From positions 7,450,001-7,514,000 of the forward strand of contig NZ_CP120997.1 in NCBI RefSeq assembly GCF_030719295.1: a DNA stretch of 64,000 nt, written 5' to 3'. The notes below the pieces were generated by a model. That model was not told the DNA's origin. It did no database searches and saw only the letters and a program-made list of their open reading frames with translations. Shown piece after piece: positions 8,149 through 16,433 of the stretch; the stretch's first letter is position 1; each line of letters starts with the position of its first letter. This DNA comes from Streptomyces sp. Mut1. GTDB taxonomy: Bacteria; Actinomycetota; Actinomycetes; Streptomycetales; Streptomycetaceae. The position numbers and the translations under genes are program-made.

Positions 8149-10224
8149 TCACGTACGGACCCGGGCCATCAGCAGCGCCACGTCGTCGTGGTCGTCCGGA
8201 TCCCGCAACTCCCGCAGCAGCCGGTCGCACGTCGCGTCGAGCGACGGGTCCGGGGTGCGCAGCAAGGTCAGCAGCGTCTCCAGACGGCTGTCGATGTCGT
8301 CGTCACGCGTCTCCACGAGCCCGTCCGTGTACAGGACCAGCCGGTCGCCCGGCCCGATCGGCACCGTCACATCGCTGAACGGCACACCGCCCACCCCGAG
8401 CGGCACCCCGGCCGGCAGATCGAGGAGCACCGGAGCACCGCCCTCCGGGATCAGCACCGGCGGCAGATGCCCGGCGGTGCTCAGCCGGCACAGCCCGGCG
8501 TCCGGGTCGTACACGACGTAGACGCAGGTGGCGAACCACGGGTCCAGATCGGCGGTGATCTCGTCCAGGTGCCGGAGCACCTCGCCGGGCTCCAGGCCGA
8601 GCCGGGAGAGCGTCTGGGTGGCGGTACGCAGCCGCCCCATCGTGGTCGCCGCGTTGATCCCGCTGCCCATCACATCGCCCACCACCAGCGCGGTCCTGCC
8701 GCCCCGCAGCCCGATCACGTCGAACCAGTCGCCGCCGACCTCGTACCGCGAAGCGGCCGGCCGGTAGCGGGAGACCACGTCGAGGTCCTCCGGGTGGTGG
8801 TGGTTGCGCGGCAGCATGCTGCGCTGGAGCGTCAGCGCGGTCTCCTGCTGCTGCCGGTAGAGCCGCGCGTTGTCGATGGCGATCGCGGCCCTGGCGGCCA
8901 GATCGCCGGCCAGCGCCTCGTCCTGAGCGGTGAACGGCAGCGGGTTGTCCGTCCGGATCAGGTCGACCGCGCCCAGCACCTCGCCCCGGGCGATCAGGGG
9001 CACCGCCAGGTACGAGTGGGCGCCGGCCTCGGCGAGCAGCGCGGCCGAGCGGGCGTCGCGGGCGATGCGGCCGAGCTTCTCCGCGTCGAGATACGGCTCC
9101 CGTACCGGTGAGGCGGTCCGCACACAGCGGGTGACCAGGCGGTCGGCGCCGTAGTGGGCGGCGTGGCCCGGCGGGTCGGCCGCCGCCACCACGGGGGTCG
9201 GCCGCGCGGCGACGACCGCCAGGGCCTGGATGAGGAGGGGGCCCTCGGTCGACCCCGGGCGCCCCTTGAGCACGCTGTCCAGCACATCGACGGCGGCGAC
9301 GTCGGCGAGCTGCGGCACGGTGACCTCGGCCAGCTCCCGGGCGGTCTGCTCCAGGTCGAGCGTGGTGCCGATGCGCACCGAGGCATCCGCGATCAGTGCC
9401 AGATGCTGCCGGGCCCGCTCCGCCTCGGCCCCCGCCCGATAGCGGTCCGTGACATCGATGAGCGACACGGCGATCCCCAGCACCCGGCCCCCGGAGTCGT
9501 CGAGCCGGTACAGCGACACCGACCAGGCGCGGTCGGTCCCGGGATCGGCCGGGCTGCGGCCCACCACCTGGTGCGACACCTGCGGCACCCCGCTGGCCAG
9601 CACCTCCCGCATCGCCGCCTCGATGCCTTCGGAGTCGAGGAACGGCAGCGCCTCGCCCACCCGCCGGCCCAGATGACCGGCGGCGCTCATGCCGTCCATC
9701 CGCTCCAGCGCCGCGTTGGCCGCCAGATAGCGCAGGTCGTCGCCCAGCACCGCCAGCCCGATCGGCGACTGGTCGACCAGCCCCACCGACAGGGCCAGAT
9801 CCCGCTCCACCCGGCGCAGCACCTCCCCGTCCGCCGCCAGACCCAGGGCGTAGAACTCGCCCCGGTCGTCCTGCAGCCGCATATTGCGGAACTCCAGGAG
9901 CCGGGTGGTGCCGTCCTTGTGCTGTACGGGGAAGACCCCCGACCATGCCTCGCCGCTGCGCATCACCTCGCCGAACAGGCGCAGCACCAGCTCGAAGTGT
10001 TCCTCGGCGACCAGGACCCGGGCGGCGAACTGCCCCAGCGCCTCCTGGGCCGAGTAGCCGAGCAGCCGTTCCGCCTGCGGGCTCCACAGGACGATGTGGC
10101 CCTGGGCGTCCAGCGCCAGTGCGGCGACGCCGAGGACGTCGAGCAGACCGCCTTCGGGCGACCGGTGCGCGCCCGCCCGACGGGCCTCGCCCCAGCCGAT
10201 CCGCAAGTCATCAGTGCCGCCCAC
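8149..10224 (-). CDS. PAS/GAF sensor PP2C (SpoIIE-type) phosphatase
   Basis: This protein of about 691 residues has two PAS domains (about 15-130 and 140-270), a GAF domain (about 280-450) and a C-terminal SpoIIE/PP2C domain (about 470-690). The last carries GGDWFDV, VVGDVMGSG and YTDGLVETRD, which hold metal-binding acidic residues. Such proteins dephosphorylate anti-anti-sigma factors in response to small-molecule or redox input. The start is set at GTG 10224, with GGAAGGA six bases upstream; an ATG at 10383 would add 53 low-complexity residues. There is no HATPase domain. It is divergent from the WhiB gene, and no sigma-factor partner lies nearby. Confidence 0.9.
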   Translation of the reverse strand: MGGTDDLRIGWGEARRAGAHRSPEGGLLDVLGVAALALDAQGHIVLWSPQAERLLGYSAQEALGQFAARVLVAEEHFELVLRLFGEVMRSGEAWSGVFPVQHKDGTTRLLEFRNMRLQDDRGEFYALGLAADGEVLRRVERDLALSVGLVDQSPIGLAVLGDDLRYLAANAALERMDGMSAAGHLGRRVGEALPFLDSEGIEAAMREVLASGVPQVSHQVVGRSPADPGTDRAWSVSLYRLDDSGGRVLGIAVSLIDVTDRYRAGAEAERARQHLALIADASVRIGTTLDLEQTARELAEVTVPQLADVAAVDVLDSVLKGRPGSTEGPLLIQALAVVAARPTPVVAAADPPGHAAHYGADRLVTRCVRTASPVREPYLDAEKLGRIARDARSAALLAEAGAHSYLAVPLIARGEVLGAVDLIRTDNPLPFTAQDEALAGDLAARAAIAIDNARLYRQQQETALTLQRSMLPRNHHHPEDLDVVSRYRPAASRYEVGGDWFDVIGLRGGRTALVVGDVMGSGINAATTMGRLRTATQTLSRLGLEPGEVLRHLDEITADLDPWFATCVYVVYDPDAGLCRLSTAGHLPPVLIPEGGAPVLLDLPAGVPLGVGGVPFSDVTVPIGPGDRLVLYTDGLVETRDDDIDSRLETLLTLLRTPDPSLDATCDRLLRELRDPDDHDDVALLMARVRT

Positions 10225-10417
10225 GGACGATCCTTCCCATGCCGTCACCGCGCCCGGAAGCAGGCCCGCCAACTCCCATGGTCGCCCCTGAGCCACCGCC
10301 CCCGCAGCTTCGCGGGACGCGAAGAGGCCCCCGCCGGGGGTTTCGGGCGCGGAATGCCGGTCACCCGCAGCGTACCGAGGCAAACGCGACGCACACGACT
10401 GTCAGGAGTGGGAGTTC

Positions 10418-10681
10418 ATGGAGAACTGGCGCATGCACGCGGCCTGCCGTGACGAGGACCCGGATCTGTTCTTCCCCATCGGAACCACCGGTCCGGCACT
10501 TGTCCAGGCCGAGGAGGCCAAGACGGTGTGCCGGGGCTGCCCCGTGCGGGAGCAGTGCCTGCGGTGGGCCCTGGAGAACAACCAGGACGCCGGGGTGTGG
10601 GGCGGCCTGGGAGAGAACGAACGACGCGCGCTCAAGCGCCGCGGCCGCCGGCGGGCGCACGGTTCGCACGGCTCGGGATGA
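10418..10681 (+). CDS. WhiB family iron-sulfur regulator, WblE-like
   Basis: This 87-residue protein carries the four cluster cysteines C10, C38, C41 and C47 (C-x27-C-x2-C-x5-C). The GVWGG turn at 59-63 is followed by a basic tail (RRALKRRGRRR). The MENWRMHAACRDEDPDLFFPIGTTGPAL opening closely resembles WblE, a small paralogue widespread in Streptomyces. Wbl proteins bind a [4Fe-4S] cluster and usually act with the principal sigma factor at promoters. The ATG at 10418 follows AGGAG and GGGAG purine runs. Paralogue identity is judged from memory of the family. Confidence 0.93.
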   Translation: MENWRMHAACRDEDPDLFFPIGTTGPALVQAEEAKTVCRGCPVREQCLRWALENNQDAGVWGGLGENERRALKRRGRRRAHGSHGSG

Positions 10682-10773
10682 GACCGCCGCACGGCACCGG
10701 ACCGAGGGCAGTGTCACACCGGCGGATGCCCCGGTTCGCGGACTTCTCGCGGCCGGAGGGTGGAAGATGAAGC

Positions 10774-11094
10774 ATGGACACCACGGCATGGATCGTCATC
10801 GGCGCGTTTCTCGTGCTGCTCACCGTGGCCGTCGCGGGCGTCCTGCTGGTGCGGGTGGTGCGAGCCAGGAAACTGCTGGTCGACGCGGGTGTCCCGCTGC
10901 ACAACAAGGCGCTGGTGTGGGCTGCGGTGCTCTACACCGTCTCGCCGGTCGACCTGCTGCCGGACCCCGTCTACCTCGATGACATCGGGTTCCTCCTGCT
11001 GGCGCTGCGCTCGCTGCACGCGGCCGCGCGGGCCGCGGGGGTGGGCGGGCGCCCGGAGGAGCCCGCCGACGCCGGGCGCGGGGTCCTGTCGTAG
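10774..11094 (+). CDS. YkvA/DUF1232 family small membrane protein
   Basis: This 106-residue protein has an N-terminal membrane helix (about 5-27) and then the DUF1232 signature YTVSPVDLLPDPVYLDDIG (about 54-72), followed by a Gly/Ala/Arg-rich tail. The family is widespread but of unknown function. The ATG at 10774 follows GGAAGATGAAG. It lies 92 bases after the WhiB gene on the same strand, but no operon link is evident. Confidence 0.82.
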   Translation: MDTTAWIVIGAFLVLLTVAVAGVLLVRVVRARKLLVDAGVPLHNKALVWAAVLYTVSPVDLLPDPVYLDDIGFLLLALRSLHAAARAAGVGGRPEEPADAGRGVLS

Positions 11095-11166
11095 CCCTTC
11101 CCCGGCGATCCGGGTAACCGGGCACGTCCTGATCGTTGACAGCTGGACGGGTACACGTCACTCTCC

Positions 11167-11184
11167 TGGGAGAGCGCTCTCCCA
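11167..11184. promoter_or_regulatory. 18-bp perfect palindrome, LacI/CebR-type operator
   Basis: TGGGAGAGCGCTCTCCCA is fully symmetric and has a central CG, typical of LacI-family operators. It resembles the Streptomyces CebR box TGGGAGCGCTCCCA with two extra central bases. It ends 45 bases before the start of the CBM32 glycosidase, so it probably mediates oligosaccharide-induced derepression. No LacI-family gene is in the window. Confidence 0.8.
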
Positions 11185-11229
11185 ACCCGCAGCGGGACAC
11201 CCTCCCGCACTCTTCCGCCAGGAGAGAAT

Positions 11230-13401
11230 GTGCACAGACCCGGCGCAGCCCTGCCCGCGAGACCCCGCACGGGCACGCTGCTGATCACTCTTCTCGGTCT
11301 TCTCGCGTCGTCGCTGGTGCTGCTCACCGCGCCGCACGCCCGTGCCGCGGAAACCCTGCTGTCGCAGGGCCGGCCCGCGACCGACTCCTCCCACGAGGGA
11401 GACGGCTACGCGGCCTCGGCCGCCGTGGACGGAGACCTGACCTCCACCCGCTGGGCCAGCGAGTGGAGCGACCCCCAGTGGATCCAGGTCGACCTGGGTG
11501 CCACCGCGGACCTCAGCAGGGTCGTCCTGACCTGGGAATCCGCCTACGGCAAGGCGTACGAGATCCAGGCGTCCGACAACGGGTCCGACTGGCGCACCCT
11601 GAAGACCGTCACCGACGGCGACGGCGGCACCGACGATCTGGCGGTCACCGGCTCCGGACGGTACGTCAGGATGCACGGCACGGCCCGCTCCGGCGGATAC
11701 GGCTACTCCCTGTGGGAGTTCCAGGTGTACGGCACCACCGACGGAACACCTCCGGCGACCGGCGGAGCCGTCCGCGTCACCGGATCGCAGGGCAACTGGC
11801 AGCTGACCGTCGACGGCAAGCCGTACCAGGTCAAGGGCCTGACCTGGGGGCCGTCCGTCAACGACGCGGCACGCTACATGCCCGACCTCAAGTCGATGGG
11901 CGTCAACACCATCCGCACCTGGGGCACCGACGGCACCTCCAAGCCGCTCCTGGACGCGGCGGCTGCCAACGGCATCCGCGTCGTCAGCGGCTTCTGGCTC
12001 CAGCCCGGCGGCGGTCCGGGCAGCGGCGGCTGCGTCGACTACCTCACCGACGACGCGTACAAGTCCTCCTCGCTCACCGAGTTCGCCAAGTGGGTCGACA
12101 CGTACAAGAGCCACCCCGGTGTGCTCATGTGGAACGTCGGCAACGAGTCGGTCCTCGGGCTGCAGAACTGCTACGGCGGTGACGAGCTGGAGAGGCAGCG
12201 CGACGCGTACACCACCTTCGTCAACGACGTGGCGAAGAAGATCCACACCATCGACCCCGACCACCCCGTGACCTCGACCGACGCCTGGACGGGCGCCTGG
12301 CCCTACTACAAGCGCAACGCCCCCGACCTCGACCTGTACTCGGTCAACTCCTACGGCGACATCTGCGGCGTCCGCGCCACCTGGGAGGCCGGCGGCTACA
12401 CCAAGCCCTACATCATCACCGAGGGCGGCCCGGCCGGTGAGTGGGAGGTCCCGAACGACGCCAACGGCGTCCCGGACGAGCCCACCGACGTGCAGAAGGC
12501 CGAGGGCTACACCCAGGCGTGGAACTGCGTCACCGCCCACCAGGGCGTCGCTCTGGGCGCCACCTTCTTCCACTACGGCACGGAGCACGACTTCGGCGGT
12601 GTCTGGTTCAACCTGGTGCCCGACGGCAAGAAGCGGCTCTCGTACTACGCCCTGAAGAAGGCGTACACCGGTTCCACCGCGGGCGACAACACCCCGCCCG
12701 TCATCAGCGGCATGACCGTCGAGAACGCCGGAGGCGCGCCCGCGGGCAGGGAGTTCACCGTCCGGGCCGACGTGCGCGACCCGGACAACGACCCGGTCAC
12801 GTACAAGATCTATCTGAGCGGCAACTACGCGACCGGCGACAAGGGCCTGGTCGAGGCCGACTGGCGGTCCACCGGCAACGGCACCTTCGCGGTGACCGCG
12901 CCCGCGCGGCTCGGCGTGTGGAAGGTGTACATCCAGGCCGAGGACGGGCACGGCAACGCCGGAATCGAGACCAAGTCGGTGAAGGTCGTGGTGCCCCCGG
13001 TCAGCGGCACCAACCTGGCACTCGGCCGCCCCGCCACCGCCACCTCCGCGCAGACCGGCAGCAGCGGCTGCCCCTGCACCGCGGGGATGGCGACCGACGG
13101 ACGGCTGGACACCCGGTGGGCCAGCGACTGGAGCGACCCGCAGTCCATCCAGGTCGACCTCGGCGAGCGGAAGTCCTTCAGCCACCTCCAGCTGGTGTGG
13201 GACCCGGCGTACGCCAAGTCCTACGAGGTGCTGGTCTCGGACGACGGCAGCTCCTGGCGGTCGGTGTACACCACCACCGACGGGAACGGTGACGCCGACG
13301 ACCTCGACATCGCGCAGACCGCCCGCTACGTGAAGCTCGACCTCACGCAGCGGGGCACGGCCTGGGGCTACTCGCTCTGGGAGTTCGGCGTCTACAGCTG
13401 A
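11230..13401 (+). CDS. Secreted clan GH-A glycosidase with two CBM32 domains
   Basis: This 723-residue protein has a signal peptide (basic n-region, hydrophobic 15-35, cleavage after HARA near 39). A first discoidin/CBM32 domain covers about 42-168 and a TIM-barrel about 185-485, with WNVGNES (Glu306, proposed acid/base) and IITEGG (Glu398, proposed nucleophile). An Ig-like linker (about 495-590) and a second CBM32 (about 593-723) follow. The two CBM32 copies share the RWAS-W/DWSDPQ and GYSLWEF blocks. The barrel looks GH2/GH5-like, but I cannot assign a family or substrate; a beta-glycan is likely. The GTG start has AGGAGAG before it, and the palindrome at 11167-11184 implies carbohydrate control. 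Confidence 0.82.
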   Translation: MHRPGAALPARPRTGTLLITLLGLLASSLVLLTAPHARAAETLLSQGRPATDSSHEGDGYAASAAVDGDLTSTRWASEWSDPQWIQVDLGATADLSRVVLTWESAYGKAYEIQASDNGSDWRTLKTVTDGDGGTDDLAVTGSGRYVRMHGTARSGGYGYSLWEFQVYGTTDGTPPATGGAVRVTGSQGNWQLTVDGKPYQVKGLTWGPSVNDAARYMPDLKSMGVNTIRTWGTDGTSKPLLDAAAANGIRVVSGFWLQPGGGPGSGGCVDYLTDDAYKSSSLTEFAKWVDTYKSHPGVLMWNVGNESVLGLQNCYGGDELERQRDAYTTFVNDVAKKIHTIDPDHPVTSTDAWTGAWPYYKRNAPDLDLYSVNSYGDICGVRATWEAGGYTKPYIITEGGPAGEWEVPNDANGVPDEPTDVQKAEGYTQAWNCVTAHQGVALGATFFHYGTEHDFGGVWFNLVPDGKKRLSYYALKKAYTGSTAGDNTPPVISGMTVENAGGAPAGREFTVRADVRDPDNDPVTYKIYLSGNYATGDKGLVEADWRSTGNGTFAVTAPARLGVWKVYIQAEDGHGNAGIETKSVKVVVPPVSGTNLALGRPATATSAQTGSSGCPCTAGMATDGRLDTRWASDWSDPQSIQVDLGERKSFSHLQLVWDPAYAKSYEVLVSDDGSSWRSVYTTTDGNGDADDLDIAQTARYVKLDLTQRGTAWGYSLWEFGVYS

Positions 13402-13408
13402 GCACCGG

Positions 13409-13444
13409 GCGGGCGCCGGACGGGTCCTTCCCGCCGGCGCCCGC
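13409..13444 (+). terminator. Hairpin terminator after the CBM32 glycosidase
   Basis: GCGGGCGCCGG (13409-13419) pairs perfectly with CCGGCGCCCGC (13434-13444) around a 14-base loop, just downstream of the stop codon. Confidence 0.75.
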
Positions 13445-13496
13445 CGCAGGGCGTGTCGAGGGCGCTCCGGGCGCGGGGAGCGGCCAAGGTGACAGC

Positions 13497-14006
13497 ATGA
13501 ACGTCGCTGACATTTTGACGGATGGATACTCCCGCATCCGGGAGACCGTGCACATGGCCGTCGAAGGGCTCGAACCCGACGACCTCCACGCCAGGCTGGA
13601 CGACGGCGCCAACTCGATCGCCTGGCTGGTGTGGCATCTGACCCGTGTGCAGGACGATCACATCGCGGACGCGGCCGGCACGGAACAGATCTGGTTCGCC
13701 CAGGACTGGGCCGGCCGTTTCGATCTGCCGTTCACCGCCGACGCGACCGGGTACGGGCAGAGCAGCGAGCAGGTCGGGGCCGTGCGCGTGGGCTCGGCGG
13801 ACCTGCTCCTCGGCTACCACGACGCCGTGCACGACCACACGCTCGGCTTCGTCGGCGGCCTCGACGGCCACGCGCTGGACCGGGTCGTCGACGAGGCCTG
13901 GTCGCCGCCGGTCACCCTGGGGGTGCGTCTGATGAGCGTCCTGTCGGACGACCTCCAGCACGCGGGCCAGGCGGCTTTCGTCCGGGGAGTGCTGGAACGC
14001 CGCTAG
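13497..14006 (+). CDS. DinB-like DUF664 protein
   Basis: This 169-residue protein belongs to the DinB/DUF664 four-helix-bundle superfamily, which includes mycothiol-dependent transferases. It shows WHLTRVQDDH (about 44-53) and DDLQHAGQAAFVRG near the end; these supply the His residues expected to bind one metal ion. Family members often add mycothiol to electrophiles or resist thiol-reactive compounds. The ATG at 13497 follows AAGGTGA. It is monocistronic and convergent with an AraC regulator. The exact substrate is unknown. Confidence 0.8.
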   Translation: MNVADILTDGYSRIRETVHMAVEGLEPDDLHARLDDGANSIAWLVWHLTRVQDDHIADAAGTEQIWFAQDWAGRFDLPFTADATGYGQSSEQVGAVRVGSADLLLGYHDAVHDHTLGFVGGLDGHALDRVVDEAWSPPVTLGVRLMSVLSDDLQHAGQAAFVRGVLERR

Positions 14007-14015
14007 AACCCCGGC

Positions 14016-14816
14016 TCACGCCCCGCGCGTACGCGCGTAGTGTCCCGGGCCCGTGCCGACCACCCGCTTGAAGTGGCGGGTCAGATGGGACTGGTCGTAG
14101 AAGCCCGCCGAAGACGCCACGGCCGACGCCGGGACTCCGCGCAGCAGCAGCCGGCGGGCGAGGTCGACCCGCCGCCCCGTCACGTACTGGTGCGGTGCCA
14201 TGCCGAACTCGCGGCTGAAGGCCCGCACCAGATGCGCGTGGTGGGCATGCAGCCGGGCGGCCGCCTCCCGGAGCGTGATGCCCTCGACGTACTTCTCGTC
14301 CAGCAGATCCCGAAGCCGGTGCGCGACCCTGCTGTCGTGGACGTAGGGGACGGGGTCGAGCCGGTCGCGCAGATGCTGTTCGAGACGCTCCGACACCAGG
14401 GCGAGCCGGCTCGCCGCCTCCAGTTCGTCGCCCGGACCCGCGAGGGCCCGGTGGAGGCTGTCGATGCGGCTGCGCAGCGCCGGATCGTGGAGGACGGGCC
14501 GGACCACGGCCCGGCCGATGAGCCGCTCGTCCACCTGCGGGACATCGAGGTACAGGACGCGCTTGCGGAACCCCTCCGGGGTGGCCGCCCCGCCGTTGTG
14601 CGGCACGTGCGGGGGCAGCAGCGTCACCGTGTGGGTGAGTACGCCGTGCTCGTGGTGGTCCAGGTCGTAGCGGACCATGCCCTCGTCCACCAGAAGCAGC
14701 GTCCACGCGTCGTGCGTGTGCATGGGGTAGACGTGGTCGGTGAAGTGCGCGTGGAAGACCTCTGCGATTCCCTCCACGGGCGGACACCAGGCGGTGATGT
14801 CCGGACGGGCAGCCAT
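14016..14816 (-). CDS. AraC family transcriptional regulator
   Basis: This 266-residue regulator has an N-terminal cupin-like sensor (HVYPMHTHDAWTLLLVDEG) and a C-terminal double helix-turn-helix (LREAAARLHAHHAHLVRAFSR and AGFYDQSHLTRHFKRVVGTGPGHY). The start is ATG at 14816: TACGAT lies exactly six bases upstream (14823-14828) and there is no Shine-Dalgarno sequence, so the mRNA is probably leaderless. An earlier in-frame ATG at 14858 would pass through the promoter. It is divergent from a DUF2000 gene, its probable target. Confidence 0.9.
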   Translation of the reverse strand: MAARPDITAWCPPVEGIAEVFHAHFTDHVYPMHTHDAWTLLLVDEGMVRYDLDHHEHGVLTHTVTLLPPHVPHNGGAATPEGFRKRVLYLDVPQVDERLIGRAVVRPVLHDPALRSRIDSLHRALAGPGDELEAASRLALVSERLEQHLRDRLDPVPYVHDSRVAHRLRDLLDEKYVEGITLREAAARLHAHHAHLVRAFSREFGMAPHQYVTGRRVDLARRLLLRGVPASAVASSAGFYDQSHLTRHFKRVVGTGPGHYARTRGA

Positions 14817-14902
14817 GTGCCGATCGTACGCCGGACGCGGTCGCGCGCCGACGTGCAAAGTTCGTACAAGACCGGGCGCCTCCGGCCCGGCAGGCTCGGG
14901 GC

Positions 14903-15343
14903 ATGACAGCCGATACCACCGCCCCTGCCCCCGTCCGCTTCGACACCAAGATCGCCGTACTGCTCCGGGACGACCTGGAGACCTGGCAGCGGCTGAACGT
15001 CACGGCCTTCCTGGTCAGCGGCCTCGGCACCGCCGTCCCCGAGGTGGTCGGCGAGCCCTACGCCGACGCCGACGACACCCCGTACCTGCCGATGTTCCGT
15101 CAGCCGGTGCTGGTCTTCGAGGGCACGAAGGAACTGCTGACCACCGCCCACGGCCGCGCCGTCGGCCGGGGAGTTCCCCTTTCGGTGTTCACCTCGGACC
15201 TCTTCGCCACGGGCAACGACCGGGACAACCGGGCGGCGGTGCGCGCGGTGCGCGGGGACGGGATGGACCTGGTGGGCCTGGCCGTGCACGGCCCCCGCAA
15301 CGCCGTGGACAAGATCCTCAAGGGCGCGTCCATGCACCCCTGA
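14903..15343 (+). CDS. DUF2000 family protein
   Basis: This 146-residue cytosolic protein opens with RFDTKIAVLLRDDLETWQRLNVTAFLVSG, then has YLPMFRQPVLVFEG, the pattern of DUF2000 proteins, a peptidyl-tRNA-hydrolase-2-like fold of unknown function. These genes often sit beside AraC or Lrp-type regulators, as here. The start is ATG at 14903; no strong Shine-Dalgarno is visible, so a leaderless transcript is possible. I do not assign a reaction. Confidence 0.82.
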   Translation: MTADTTAPAPVRFDTKIAVLLRDDLETWQRLNVTAFLVSGLGTAVPEVVGEPYADADDTPYLPMFRQPVLVFEGTKELLTTAHGRAVGRGVPLSVFTSDLFATGNDRDNRAAVRAVRGDGMDLVGLAVHGPRNAVDKILKGASMHP

Positions 15344-15348
15344 CACCC

Positions 15349-15377
15349 GGTGGGCGGGGCGGCCCGCCCCGCCCACC
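15349..15377. terminator. Convergent hairpin terminator
   Basis: GGTGGGCGGGGC (15349-15360) pairs perfectly with GCCCCGCCCACC (15366-15377) around a five-base loop. It lies between the DUF2000 gene and the polyprenyl synthase gene. Confidence 0.85.
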
Positions 15378-15386
15378 GACGACGTG

Positions 15387-16433
15387 TCACCCGGTGCGTT
15401 CGACCACGTACGGGAGCAGCGTGAGCATGTCCTCCAGGGCCTGCGGTGCCAGCGGAACGCTCTCCAGGCAGGCCCGCGCGCTCTCCAGGTGGCGGCGGGC
15501 CTCGGCCGTGGCGGCGGCGCGCCCGCCCGCCGCGTCGACCAGGCCGGCCGCCCGCCCGACGGCCGCGTCGTCCAGCAGGCCGCCGCGCAGCAGCGCCCCC
15601 AGCTCCGTCGCCGACGGCCCGCCCGAGGCGAGCGCCGCCAGCACCGGGTACGTCTTCTTGCCGCGCCGCAGGTCGCTGTGGACCGGCTTGCCCGTGACCG
15701 CGGGATCGCCCCAGATGCCCAGCACGTCGTCCGCCGCCTGGAACGCCACCCCGAGATGCCTCCCGGCGGCGGTGAGGGCGTCGGCCTCCGTGCGTCCGGC
15801 GCCGCCGAGCAGTGCGCCGAGACCGGCCGCGCACCCCAGCAGCGCACCGGTCTTGTGCTCGGCCATCAGCCGGTACTCGTGCGGCCGGACGGCGTCCGGC
15901 CCGGTCCAGGGCCGCGACTCGAAGAGCAGGTCGTCGGCCTGGCCGCGCACCAGGTCGGTGAGGGTCGCGGCGAGCAGCCGGACCGCCGGCACACAGGTGC
16001 CGCCCGGTGCGTCGGCCAGGGTCTGCACGGCCTGCGCGAACAGTGCGTCCCCCGCGAGCACCGCCGGCCCGGTCCCGTACGCCTTCCAGGCGGTGGCCCG
16101 CCTCCTGCGCGTCTCGTCGCCGTCCATGATGTCGTCGTGCAGGAGGGAGAACGTGTGGATCAGCTCGACGGCGACCGCTCCGGCGACCGCGCTCCCCGCC
16201 TTCGCCCCGACCGCCTCGGCGCCGAGCACCGCCAGAGCCTGGCGGACGCCCTTGCCCTGCGCACCGGGCACGTCCCCGCCGTCGACCCCGTCCCAGCCGA
16301 GCGAGAACGCGGTGATCTCACCGTGCCACGGGTGCAGTTGCCGCACGGCCCGGCACAGGGCGGGACGGATCAGTCCGCGGCAGCGGGCGAGTATCTGCGG
16401 CGCGGTGGCCGGCGAGGTCACGGGAGGCGTCAT
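15387..16433 (-). CDS. Polyprenyl (farnesyl/geranylgeranyl) diphosphate synthase
   Basis: This 348-residue trans-isoprenyl diphosphate synthase condenses isopentenyl diphosphate with an allylic diphosphate. The first aspartate-rich motif is HDDIMDGDETRRRR (Asp100, Asp101, Asp104) and the second is ADDVLGIWGDPAVTGK (about 236-252), which departs from canonical DDxxD but resembles other Streptomyces enzymes. The PPi-binding KAYG and the HSDLRRGKKTYPVL segment are present. Its ATG overlaps the stop of the upstream TPR gene (ATGA), so the two are translationally coupled. No terpene cyclase or prenyltransferase lies next door, so chain length and end product are unknown. Confidence 0.9.
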   Translation of the reverse strand: MTPPVTSPATAPQILARCRGLIRPALCRAVRQLHPWHGEITAFSLGWDGVDGGDVPGAQGKGVRQALAVLGAEAVGAKAGSAVAGAVAVELIHTFSLLHDDIMDGDETRRRRATAWKAYGTGPAVLAGDALFAQAVQTLADAPGGTCVPAVRLLAATLTDLVRGQADDLLFESRPWTGPDAVRPHEYRLMAEHKTGALLGCAAGLGALLGGAGRTEADALTAAGRHLGVAFQAADDVLGIWGDPAVTGKPVHSDLRRGKKTYPVLAALASGGPSATELGALLRGGLLDDAAVGRAAGLVDAAGGRAAATAEARRHLESARACLESVPLAPQALEDMLTLLPYVVERTG

